DNA from: Streptomyces sp. SID13726
GTDB taxonomy: Bacteria > Actinomycetota > Actinomycetes > Streptomycetales > Streptomycetaceae
Reading direction: 5' to 3'
DNA: 64,000 nt
Assembly: GCF_010548375.1 (NCBI RefSeq)
Contig: NZ_JAAGLY010000032.1
Location: forward strand, 21,480 to 85,479
A program made the translations under genes and the position numbers. Every line of letters begins with the position of its first letter. Position 1 is the first letter of the stretch. Positions 16,244 to 23,433 of the stretch are shown here, piece by piece. Below the pieces are notes generated by a model. The model was given only the letters and a program-made list of their open reading frames with translations, made no database searches and was not told the DNA's origin.

Positions 16244-17113
16244 CTACGGGACGACGGTGTCCCAGAAGTCGGCCAGGGCCCGGGCCGTGGGCTCGGGGCG
16301 GTCGGTGTTGGGGGAGTGGTCGGCGCCGGGGACGACCGTACGGCGCGCGTGCAGTCGTAGGGCCATGTCGTCGAGGAGATTCACCGGCCAGGTGTCGTCC
16401 TGGGAGCCGGACAGGACGTGGAACGGCAGCGGGACGGCGGCGAGTTCGGCGACCCGGTCCGGTTCCGCGCACAACTGGCGGCCCGTGGCGAGGAGTTGGG
16501 CGGGCTTGTTGCCGAGCCAGCGGCGGCGGAGCTGCTCGATGTCCCCGATGCCCTTCGCGGGGCCGCCGACCTCCTCCGGAGGACCCATGGCCAGGATCGC
16601 GTCCCACACCTCGGCCATCGTCATCACTTCCAGCGCGTCCCGCAGCAGTTTCACGCGCTGCTGCTGGGAGTCGGAGATCTGCGCCGGGCCCGAGGAGACG
16701 AGGGTGAACGACAGGAAGGGGGAGTGGTCCAGGAGTACGGCCGCGCGCGCGATCTGGCCGCCGAGGGAGTGCCCGACGAGATGCACGGGGCCGTCCAGAG
16801 CGGCGGCCTGCGCGAGCACGTCCTGGGCCAACTCGGGCCGCGCGTAGGCGGATTCGTCGCTCTCCGGCCCGTCCGACTCGAACTGCCCACGCCCGTCCAC
16901 GGCCACGACCCGGTACCCACGGGCCGTCAACGGCTCGTGCAGCAGCGTGAAGTCCTCCTTGCTCCCCGTGAAGCCGGGCAGCAACAGGGCGGTGCCCTTC
17001 TCGGCGACACCGGTCGGCACGGCCGAGTCCACCACCGCGAAGTCACCGCGGGCGGTGCGGAGGGGGTAGGCGCGGGCGCCGGGGGGCGGGGGGAAGACGG
17101 CTCGGGTGCTCAC
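16244..17113 (-). CDS. Alpha/beta hydrolase
   Basis: A 289-residue cytoplasmic alpha/beta hydrolase. It shows the oxyanion strand LLLPGFTGSKEDF, the nucleophile elbow GHSLGGQ (Ser near residue 120), a late Asp in SGSQDDTWP and the catalytic His in PGADHSPNTDRPEP. No signal peptide. Substrate cannot be predicted. Start is a GTG at 17113 with no obvious ribosome site; it fits the family. It is convergent with the NYN gene with only five bases between the stop codons, so the two transcripts probably overlap. Confidence 0.87.
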   Translation of the reverse strand: MSTRAVFPPPPGARAYPLRTARGDFAVVDSAVPTGVAEKGTALLLPGFTGSKEDFTLLHEPLTARGYRVVAVDGRGQFESDGPESDESAYARPELAQDVLAQAAALDGPVHLVGHSLGGQIARAAVLLDHSPFLSFTLVSSGPAQISDSQQQRVKLLRDALEVMTMAEVWDAILAMGPPEEVGGPAKGIGDIEQLRRRWLGNKPAQLLATGRQLCAEPDRVAELAAVPLPFHVLSGSQDDTWPVNLLDDMALRLHARRTVVPGADHSPNTDRPEPTARALADFWDTVVP

Positions 17114-17190
17114 GGGGTGAGGGTATCCGCGGTGGTACGGGGTGGCGCGGCAGGGGGTGGGACGGGGTGGTGTCCGGCGGTCGCGGGTGC

Positions 17191-17238
17191 GTTGTGGCTG
17201 GTCGCGCTCGCGTCGGCGGTGTGCCGCGCCCCTTGGCG
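17191..17238. repeat. Dispersed Streptomyces intergenic repeat, copy 1 (degenerate)
   Basis: Contains TTGTGGCTGGTCGCGC followed by a diverged stretch and CGCGCCCCTTGGCGG. The same head and tail occur at 21219-21254, in another intergenic gap. From memory, 'GGCTGGTCGCGCAGTTCCCC' and close variants recur in non-coding gaps of many Streptomyces chromosomes. Confidence 0.55.
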
Positions 17239-17325
17239 GATGCGGGCGGCGTGAGGCTGGCGGATGCGGTCGGCGTGAGACGAGCCGGTGGTTCCGGTGT
17301 CCGGTGTCCGGTGCCGGGAACGCCG

Positions 17326-17357
17326 ACGGCCCGGTCCCTGTGCGGGGACCGGGCCGT
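17326..17357 (-). terminator. Terminator after the DEAD-box helicase gene
   Basis: A 13-base-pair perfect inverted repeat (17326-17338 and 17345-17357). On the minus strand it starts 12 bases after the TGA at 17370-17372 and 81 bases after the TAG at 17439. Confidence 0.85.
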
Positions 17358-17369
17358 TCGGGTGTGGGA

Positions 17370-17438
17370 TCAGCTCTCCGCGGGCTCCGCGGCGGCCGTC
17401 TTGCGGGTCCGGCGGCGCGGGGCGGCCGCCTTCGGCTC
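17370..17438 (-). other. Open-frame extension of the helicase gene beyond an in-frame TAG
   Basis: Immediately after the TAG that ends the helicase frame, the same frame stays open for 22 more codons and ends in TGA at 17370-17372. The encoded sequence begins EPKAAAPRRRTRKTAAAE and ends PAES, matching the repeat pattern of the upstream tail exactly. This is either a nonsense mutation that shortened the tail, a sequencing error, or a stop codon that is sometimes read through. The nearby terminator fits the longer version best. Confidence 0.75.
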
Positions 17439-20084
17439 CTAGTCGGACTGGGCCGGGATCTCGGCGGTCGCCGCGGCGGCTGCCGTCTTCCGGGTGCGCC
17501 GGGGCTTGGCCTCGGCGACCTCCGCCGTCTCCGCCGCCGTGGTGGTGGCCTTGCGGGTGCGGCGCGGCTTGGTGGCCGTGCCCTCCGCGGTGTCCACGGC
17601 GGTCTCGGCGGCCTTCGTCGCCGCGGTCTTGCGGGTACGGCGCGGCTTGACCTCGGCGGCCTCCGGCTCCTGGGCCGACGGAACCGCCTGGACCGGGATC
17701 TCGGCGGTCACCACGGGCTCGGCGGCCTTGCGGGTGCTGCGGCGGCGGGGCTTGGCCTCAGCAGCCTCGGCGGTGTCCACGGCGACCTCGGCCGCCTTGG
17801 TCGCCGCCGTCTTGCGCGTACGGCGCGGCTTGACCTCGGTGGCCTCAACGGTCTCCACGACGGCCTCGGCGGCGGTCGTGGACGTAGCGGCGGCGGCCTT
17901 GCGGGTGCGCCGGGGCTTGGTCTCGACGACCTCGGCCGTGTCGGTGGCCGTCTCCGCCGGGGCGGTGGTGGCCTTGCGGGTGCGGCGCGGCTTGGTGGCC
18001 GTTCCCTCCGCGGTGTCCACGGCGGTCTCGGCGGCGGTCGCCGCGGCGGCTGCCGTCTTCCGGGTGCGGCGCGGCTTGGCCTCGGCGACCTCCGCGACCT
18101 CCGTCGTCTCCACCGCGGTCACGGCGGACTCGGCAGGCTCGGCGGCCTTGCGGGTACGGCGACGGGGCTTGGCCTCCGCAGCCTCAGCGGTGTCGACGGC
18201 GGTCTCGGCCGCCTTGGTCGCCGCCGTCTTGCGGGTACGGCGCGGCTTGGTGACCGGAGCCTCTGCCTCGGCCGGAGCCTCGGTGACCGGAGCGGCCTCC
18301 ACGACCGTCTCGACCGCGGCCGGCGTCTCCGCGGCCTTGCGGGTACGGCGGCGGCGCGGCTTGGCCGGGGCCTCGGTGTCGAGGGCCGGGCCCTCCGCCG
18401 TCGTGATGGCGGACTGCGCGGCCTCCGACGCGGTGGCCGGCTCGACCGGTGCCGCTGCCGCGGTCGCCGTGACCGGCGCCGAGTCGGCCGCTCCGCCACG
18501 GGTGCGGCGACGACGGCGCGGGGTGCGGGACGCGGTGTCCTCGGCGGCGGTCTCCGAAGGGGTGACCGCCTCGGCCGGGGCCGTCGCGTCCAGCGGGGTT
18601 CCGCCACGGGTACGGCGGCGGCGACGCGGCGTACGGTCCGAACGCTCGCGCTCGGCGGAGCGGGACTCGTCCCGGCCGCCACGCCCGCGACCCCGGTCCC
18701 GGTCGCCGCGGCCACGCGCACCGCGTCCGCCCGGCTCGCCCAGGTCCTCCAGCTCCTCCGCGTCGAGGCCCGCACGGGTGCGCTCGGCCCGCGGCAGGAC
18801 ACCCTTGGTGCCCGCGGGGATGTTCAGCTCCTCGTAGAAGTGCGGGGAGGTGGAGTACGTCTCCGGCGGGTCGTTGAAGTTGAGCTCCAGCGCCTTGTTG
18901 ATCAGCTGCCAGCGCGGGATGTCGTCCCAGTCGACGAGGGTGATCGCGATGCCCTTGGCACCCGCGCGGCCGGTGCGGCCGATGCGGTGCAGGTACGTCT
19001 TCTCTTCCTCGGGGGACTGGTAGTTGACGACGTGGGTCACGCCCTCGACGTCGATACCGCGCGCGGCGACGTCGGTGCAGACGAGGACGTCGACCTTGCC
19101 GTTGCGGAAGGCGCGCAGGGCCTGCTCGCGGGCGCCCTGGCCGAGGTCGCCGTGGACCGCGCCGGCCGCGAAGCCGCGCTGCTTGAGCTGGTCGGCGAGG
19201 TCGGCCGCGGTGCGCTTGGTGCGGCAGAAGACCATGGCCAGTCCCCGGCCCTCGGACTGCAGTATCCGCGCGACCATCTCGGGCTTGTCCATGTTGTGCG
19301 CGCGGTAGACGAACTGCGCGGTGTTCGCGACCGTCTTGCCCTCGTCGTCCGGCGCGGTGGCGCGGATGTGCGTGGGCTGCGACATGTAGCGGCGCGCGAG
19401 ACCGATGACCGCGCCCGGCATGGTCGCCGAGAACAGCATGGTCTGGCGGCGGGCCGGCAGCAGGTTGATGATCTTCTCGACGTCGGGCAGGAAGCCCAGG
19501 TCGAGCATCTCGTCGGCCTCGTCGAGGACGAGCGCCTTGATGTGGCCGAGGTTGAGCTTCTTCTGGCCCGCGAGGTCCAGCAGTCGGCCCGGGGTGCCGA
19601 CGACGACGTCGATGCCCTTCTTGAGGGCCTCGACCTGGGGCTCGTAGGCGCGGCCGCCGTAGATGGCCAGAACGCGTACGTTGCGCACCTTGCCCGCGGT
19701 CAGCAGGTCGTTGGTGACCTGGGTGCACAGCTCGCGCGTGGGGACGACGACGAGCGCCTGCGGGGCGTCGGTGAGGGCCTCGGGCTTGGCGCGGCCGGCC
19801 TCGACGTCGGCCGGGACGGTGACGCGCTCCAGGAGCGGGAGACCGAAGCCCAGCGTCTTGCCGGTGCCGGTCTTGGCCTGGCCGATGACGTCGGTGCCCG
19901 AGAGAGCGACCGGGAGCGTCATCTCCTGGATGGGGAAGGGGTTGATGATGCCGACGGCTTCAAGGGCTTCGGCGGTCTCGGGAAGAATCCCGAGCTCTCG
20001 AAAAGTCGTAGTCAGGGTGCTGCCTCTTCTGTGTGCGCGGTGCGAGGCGAGCGCGGGGGTCGTCTTCAACCGTGCTGGGGACAT
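17439..20084 (-). CDS. DEAD-box ATP-dependent RNA helicase with long basic repeat tail
   Basis: An 881-residue DEAD-box helicase. Core motifs are in order: Q-motif FPIQEMTLP, motif I AKTGTGKT (about residues 70-77), Ia PTREL, Ib TPGR, II DEAD, III SAT, and VI HRIGRTGR. It would unwind structured RNA, probably in cold or ribosome stress. After about residue 480 comes an Arg/Gly-rich stretch, then a tail of about 390 residues with 11 KPRR(R)TRK-type basic motifs spaced by acidic Ala/Glu/Thr segments, resembling histone-H1-like tails. Start: ATG at 20084 with AAGG upstream; a CTG at 20015 preceded by AGAGG, giving LTTTFRELG, is a serious alternative. The 3' end is interrupted by TAG (separate entry). 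Confidence 0.9.
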   Translation of the reverse strand: MSPARLKTTPALASHRAHRRGSTLTTTFRELGILPETAEALEAVGIINPFPIQEMTLPVALSGTDVIGQAKTGTGKTLGFGLPLLERVTVPADVEAGRAKPEALTDAPQALVVVPTRELCTQVTNDLLTAGKVRNVRVLAIYGGRAYEPQVEALKKGIDVVVGTPGRLLDLAGQKKLNLGHIKALVLDEADEMLDLGFLPDVEKIINLLPARRQTMLFSATMPGAVIGLARRYMSQPTHIRATAPDDEGKTVANTAQFVYRAHNMDKPEMVARILQSEGRGLAMVFCRTKRTAADLADQLKQRGFAAGAVHGDLGQGAREQALRAFRNGKVDVLVCTDVAARGIDVEGVTHVVNYQSPEEEKTYLHRIGRTGRAGAKGIAITLVDWDDIPRWQLINKALELNFNDPPETYSTSPHFYEELNIPAGTKGVLPRAERTRAGLDAEELEDLGEPGGRGARGRGDRDRGRGRGGRDESRSAERERSDRTPRRRRRTRGGTPLDATAPAEAVTPSETAAEDTASRTPRRRRRTRGGAADSAPVTATAAAAPVEPATASEAAQSAITTAEGPALDTEAPAKPRRRRTRKAAETPAAVETVVEAAPVTEAPAEAEAPVTKPRRTRKTAATKAAETAVDTAEAAEAKPRRRTRKAAEPAESAVTAVETTEVAEVAEAKPRRTRKTAAAAATAAETAVDTAEGTATKPRRTRKATTAPAETATDTAEVVETKPRRTRKAAAATSTTAAEAVVETVEATEVKPRRTRKTAATKAAEVAVDTAEAAEAKPRRRSTRKAAEPVVTAEIPVQAVPSAQEPEAAEVKPRRTRKTAATKAAETAVDTAEGTATKPRRTRKATTTAAETAEVAEAKPRRTRKTAAAAATAEIPAQSD
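17450..18640 (-). repeat. Internal repeats encoding the KPRRTRK-type tail
   Basis: Within the helicase gene, units of roughly 75 to 105 bases recur, each encoding a basic PRRTRK(T/A) core plus an Ala/Thr/Glu linker such as AAETAVDTAE. Thirteen basic cores are present before the stop and one after it. Several units are nearly identical at the DNA level, so the region is prone to recombination and copy-number change. Confidence 0.85.
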
Positions 20085-20434
20085 CGGCTGCCTTACGGGC
20101 AAGCCGTAATGGCACGGGACCACTGCCGACGCTCTAGCGCTCGTACCGCTGAGGGTCCCCCTCCGAACTTCGTACGCACTGTGCCGTACGGGCGAGGAGG
20201 GCTGTCGGGTCGGAGCCGATCGGGCCACCGACCGGGCATCCTCATACGTGCGGCCTGTCGAGATACGGCGCACTCATGAAATGGCGCACTCATGAAGGAC
20301 TGTCGTACCAGCAGGCGCATTACCACCATACCCCGGATTCGCGCACATGCGATGGCCGATTTGGTCACGTAGTCGTCGTCACACTGATTGACCAGGGACT
20401 TCCGTGGCTCGGCGAGCGGACTATTGTGCGCTTC
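20085..20434. promoter_or_regulatory. Divergent promoter region of helicase and ferritin-like genes
   Basis: A 350-base non-coding gap. It contains a perfect 14-base direct repeat GGCGCACTCATGAA at 20267-20280 and 20283-20296 (16-base period). Beyond that I see no confident promoter boxes. The long untranslated distance on the helicase side is compatible with post-transcriptional control as in cold-shock helicases (inference). Confidence 0.5.
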
Positions 20435-21172
20435 ATGACGACGCCTGACAACACCTCTGACGCACCCGCCGAGCCCACCGGAGTGGCCGCCCAGAACTGG
20501 GACCAGGCTTCCGCGGAGCCCCAGTACCGGGCCGCGGTCGTCGACCTCCTCGGTGCCCTCGCCTACGGCGAGCTCGCGGCCTTCGAACGGCTCGCGGAGG
20601 ACGCGAAGCTGGCGCCGACGCTGGCGGACAAGGCGGAGCTGGCGAAGATGGCGTCGGCCGAGTTCCACCACTACGAGAAGCTGCGCGACCGGCTGGCCGG
20701 GATCGGCGAGGAGCCGACGCTCGCCATGGAGCCGTTCGTCGCGGCGCTGGACGGCTTCCACCGGCAGACGGCTCCGTCGGACTGGCTGGAGGGGCTCGTC
20801 AAGGCGTACGTCGGCGACTCGATCGCCAGTGACTTCTACCGGGAGGTCGCGGCCCGGCTCGACACGGACACGCGTGAGCTGGTGCTGGCCGTTCTCGACG
20901 ACACCGGGCACGCGGAGTTCGCGGTGGAGAAGGTGCGGGCGGCGATCGACGCGGAGCCGCGGGTCGGGGGCCGACTCGCGCTGTGGGCACGGCGGTTGAT
21001 GGGGGAGGCGCTGTCGCAGTCCCAGCGGGTCGTGGCCGACCGGGACGCGCTGTCGACCATGCTGGTGGGCGGGGTGGCCGACGGGTTCGATCTCGCCGAG
21101 GTGGGGCGGATGTTCTCGCGGATCACGGAGGCGCACACCAAGCGGATGGCCGCGTTGGGGTTGGCTGCGTAG
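20435..21172 (+). CDS. Ferritin-like (MiaE-type) protein
   Basis: A 245-residue, nearly all-helical protein of the actinobacterial ferritin-like family related to tRNA-hydroxylating MiaE. Acidic and His residues that could hold a di-iron site occur in helix pairs: GELAAFERLAEDAK with SAEFHHYEKLRDRL (ExxH), and later SDFYREVAARL with DDTGHAEFAVEKV. Whether it hydroxylates tRNA is not known. The ATG at 20435 precedes TTPDNTSDAPAEP; an open frame back to 20276 has no protein-like character. Its pairing with the DEAD-box helicase is conserved, from memory also in mycobacteria (Rv3210c/Rv3211), suggesting an RNA-linked role. Confidence 0.85.
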   Translation: MTTPDNTSDAPAEPTGVAAQNWDQASAEPQYRAAVVDLLGALAYGELAAFERLAEDAKLAPTLADKAELAKMASAEFHHYEKLRDRLAGIGEEPTLAMEPFVAALDGFHRQTAPSDWLEGLVKAYVGDSIASDFYREVAARLDTDTRELVLAVLDDTGHAEFAVEKVRAAIDAEPRVGGRLALWARRLMGEALSQSQRVVADRDALSTMLVGGVADGFDLAEVGRMFSRITEAHTKRMAALGLAA

Positions 21173-21218
21173 CGCCTGACAGCTCGGGGGCTGTGCTTCG
21201 CCGGCGACTGCGCGTCCA

Positions 21219-21254
21219 TTGTGGCTGGTCGCGCAGTTCCCCGCGCCTCTGGGC
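21219..21254. repeat. Dispersed Streptomyces intergenic repeat, copy 2
   Basis: Contains the full form TTGTGGCTGGTCGCGC followed by AGTTCCCCGCGCC and CTGGGCGG, lying between two genes. It shares head and tail with the degenerate copy at 17191-17238. Confidence 0.65.
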
Positions 21255-21275
21255 GGGTGCCGGTGCCGGTGCCGT

Positions 21276-21545
21276 CTACGCCGGTGCTGAGCGGCTGAGT
21301 CTGCCGTTCGGGCGCAGCAGCAGGGACAGGGACGCCACCGAGACCACTGCCGCGCCCAGGAGGATCAGCAGGACGTTGCCCGGGTCCAGGGCGGTGTGGG
21401 TGACGAAGGCGCCGAAAAGGGCTCCCGCCGTGCCCGTCGCGAGGACCAGGGAGCGGGTCGGGAGACGGTGGGCCAGGCGGTGTGCCGCCAGGCCGGCCAG
21501 TACGAGGCCGAGCAATGCGGAGCCGAGTGCTTCGATCAACAACAT
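21276..21545 (-). CDS. Small membrane protein (89 aa)
   Basis: An 89-residue protein with three hydrophobic helices: LLIEALGSALLGLVLAGLAA, LVLATGTAGALFGAFVTHTA and NVLLILLGAAVVSVASLSLLL. The ATG at 21545 follows GGGAGGGACCCC, a strong ribosome site; an upstream in-frame start at 21569 is less likely. No family recognised. It is convergent with the ferritin-like gene and has its own promoter region containing a 14-base palindrome at 21654. Confidence 0.78.
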   Translation of the reverse strand: MLLIEALGSALLGLVLAGLAAHRLAHRLPTRSLVLATGTAGALFGAFVTHTALDPGNVLLILLGAAVVSVASLSLLLRPNGRLSRSAPA

Positions 21546-21653
21546 GGGGTCCCTCCCACACGGCCACACTGCGCATCACGGTCGTAGCCCGTCATACCCG
21601 TGACCTGCGGAATGCAATCCTCCTCCGTGGACGACCCGTGCTCCATATGCGGA

Positions 21654-21667
21654 CTCCACATGTGGAG
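21654..21667. promoter_or_regulatory. Perfect palindrome, possible operator
   Basis: CTCCACATGTGGAG, a perfect 14-base palindrome, lies about 110 bases upstream of the small membrane protein gene and 44 bases from the DUF3107 terminator. Confidence 0.4.
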
Positions 21668-21710
21668 GGAGAATTCCCGCCGGGATCCCGTCGGCCTTCC
21701 GCCGCAGGAA

Positions 21711-21753
21711 CGAGGAGGGGCCCGGCGACTCGCGGTCGCCGGGCCCCTCCTCG
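21711..21753 (-). terminator. Very strong terminator after the DUF3107 gene
   Basis: A perfect 19-base-pair inverted repeat (21711-21729 and 21735-21753) with loop TCGCG, starting 9 bases after the DUF3107 stop codon. Confidence 0.93.
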
Positions 21754-21762
21754 TCTGTCCGA

Positions 21763-21990
21763 CTACAGCGCGCCGAAGCCCACCTTGCGCGGGGCCGGCT
21801 CACCGAGCTCGACGTACGCGAGACGGTCGGCAGGGACGAGGACCTTGCGGCCGTGCTCGTCCACGAGGCTCAGCAGCTGAGACTTGCCGGCCAGCGCCTC
21901 CGCCACCGCGCGCTCGACCTCCTCGGCGCTCTGACCGCTCTCCAGAACGATCTCGCGGGGCGCGTGCTGCACGCCGATCTTGACCTCCAC
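21763..21990 (-). CDS. DUF3107 family protein
   Basis: A 75-residue protein typical of actinobacterial DUF3107: VEVKIGVQHAPREIVLESGQSAEEVERAVAEAL, then LVDEHGRKVLVPADRLAYVELG. The predicted fold is strand, helix, strand, strand. GTG at 21990 is the start because the family begins there and GGAGGG lies upstream. The M. tuberculosis counterpart (Rv3208A, TB9.4) is, from memory, also next to a TetR gene. Function unknown. It ends at one of the strongest terminators in the window, so expression may be high. Confidence 0.9.
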   Translation of the reverse strand: MEVKIGVQHAPREIVLESGQSAEEVERAVAEALAGKSQLLSLVDEHGRKVLVPADRLAYVELGEPAPRKVGFGAL

Positions 21991-22119
21991 GGCTATGTCC
22001 CTCCGACGGTCAGTGAAGTGCGCGACCTTCCGCGCCGTACCCAGCACACATTAGCCCGGTGAGGGGACGTACACGCTCCGCGCAAGAACGCCAACAGCGA
22101 ACAGCGGGCGGGAACAAAC

Positions 22120-22143
22120 GACCCGCACGCGTGCGTGCGGGTC
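22120..22143 (-). terminator. Hairpin after the TetR gene
   Basis: Arms GACCCGCACGC (22120-22130) and GCGTGCGGGTC (22133-22143) form an almost perfect palindrome about 70 bases beyond the TetR stop; the loop would open to six bases or so. Confidence 0.7.
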
Positions 22144-22211
22144 GAGTGGTGGGCCGAGTGGTGCGCCCGCGGTGTTCGCGGGGGTGCGCCCGGCGGTGTG
22201 CGGGATGGTGC

Positions 22212-22853
22212 TCAGTGGTGGTCGGTGCCGTGCATCGGGAAGCCCGCGATGCCGCGCCACGCAAGGGACGTCAGCAGCTGGACCGCCTGGTCGCGCGGGA
22301 CGCTGCGGTCGCTGTGCAGCCAGGAGCGGGCCACCACCTGGGCGAGACCGCCGAGGCCCGAGGCCAGCAGCATCGACTCCGCGCGCGAGAGGCCGGTGTC
22401 CTCCGCGATGACCTCGCAGATCGCCTCGGCGCACTCGTTGGTGACCTTGTCGACGCGCTCGCGCACCGCGGGTTCGTTCGTCAGGTCCGACTCGAAGACC
22501 AGCCGGAAGGCGCCGCCGTCGTCCTCGACGTACGCGAAGTAGGCGTCCATGGTCGCCCGGACGCGCTGCTTGTTGTCGGTCGTCGACGCGAGCGCGGTGC
22601 GCACCGCCTGGATGAGGGACTCGCAGTGCTGGTCGAGCAGTGCGAGATAGAGGTCGAGCTTGCCCGGGAAGTGCTGGTAGAGCACCGGCTTGCTGACGCC
22701 GGCGCGCTCGGCGATGTCGTCCATCGCGGCCGCGTGGTAGCCCTGTGCCACGAAGACTTCCTGTGCGGCACCCAGCAGCTGGTTCCGTCGGGCACGGCGC
22801 GGCAGGCGCGTTCCCCTCGGGCGTGCCGCCTCTGTCTGCTCGATGGCTGTCAC
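22212..22853 (-). CDS. TetR-family transcriptional regulator
   Basis: A 213-residue TetR regulator. The N-terminal DNA-binding domain (RRNQLLGAAQEVFVAQGYHAAAMDDIAERAGVSKPVLYQHFPGKLDLYLALL, about residues 24-75) is canonical, preceded by a basic arm RPRGTRLPRRAR. The C-terminal ligand domain (EDDGGAFRLVFESDLTNEPAVRERV) is of the type seen in actinobacterial regulators of fatty acid or membrane lipid metabolism, but the ligand is unknown. I chose GTG at 22853, close to GGAGG; an ATG further upstream would add 45 unrelated residues. From memory the locus matches Rv3208. Its targets may include itself or nearby genes. Confidence 0.9.
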   Translation of the reverse strand: MTAIEQTEAARPRGTRLPRRARRNQLLGAAQEVFVAQGYHAAAMDDIAERAGVSKPVLYQHFPGKLDLYLALLDQHCESLIQAVRTALASTTDNKQRVRATMDAYFAYVEDDGGAFRLVFESDLTNEPAVRERVDKVTNECAEAICEVIAEDTGLSRAESMLLASGLGGLAQVVARSWLHSDRSVPRDQAVQLLTSLAWRGIAGFPMHGTDHH

Positions 22854-23012
22854 GCCGCCTCCCAATGTCGTCCACATGCGGTGTGCGCCGCGCCGCCATC
22901 GTACTTTTCGGTAACCCTGCTGTGCGCGGTGCGAACGCAGAATTTCACGGACCGGACGGTGACGAAAACCATTCATAGGTTTCAAACGGGATGCGCCACC
23001 CGGCCCGGGACG

Positions 23013-23231
23013 TCACCGATAGTCGTCCTCGTCGATCGAGACGACCCTGGCCTGCTCGATGAGGTCGGCCTCGCTGGCCCGGTCGGCGTCGACACCGGTC
23101 AGGGGGTCGTCGCGGTCCGGCGTGAGGTCGGTGTGCTGTTCGGCCGCGTCGACCTCGGGAGCCTCGACGTCGAGCTCGGCCGCGTCGTCCTCCTCCTGGA
23201 AGGACTCGGGTTCGGTGGGGTCGTAGGCCAT
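23013..23231 (-). CDS. Small acidic protein (72 aa)
   Basis: A 72-residue, strongly acidic protein (MAYDPTEPESFQEEDDAAEL…) with about a third Asp/Glu and no membrane segment. The ATG at 23231 follows GGGAG by seven bases. The C-terminal part (DRASEADLIEQARVVSIDEDDYR) has a predicted short helix. Similar small acidic proteins are annotated in other Streptomyces at this place. Function unknown. Confidence 0.75.
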   Translation of the reverse strand: MAYDPTEPESFQEEDDAAELDVEAPEVDAAEQHTDLTPDRDDPLTGVDADRASEADLIEQARVVSIDEDDYR

Positions 23232-23433
23232 GGCGGGCTCCCTTCCTAGAACGTCCCTGATGTACACAGGGGGCCACATGCGGGTGCCCTGCGTACGAGC
23301 CTAGGAGACACGCGATCCGGGCGCCATGTGATGTGCCTGCTCGCGGTGCGGGCCTTGCGGTGCAAGGCTCGTACGTGTGCCCTGTGACGGCGAACACATG
23401 AACCAGTGCGTGATCGTCTCGTAACATTGCCGC

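Noticed and set aside
17450..18640. Periodic repeats that at first sight suggest a CRISPR or satellite array
   Set aside because: Repeat spacing is irregular, the repeats are coding throughout and spell a basic protein motif; no cas genes nearby.
17142..20279. Long plus-strand open frame opposite the DEAD-box helicase, Gly/Leu-rich with repeats
   Set aside because: It mirrors the repetitive helicase tail in the antisense frame. The helicase motifs are unmistakable on the other strand.
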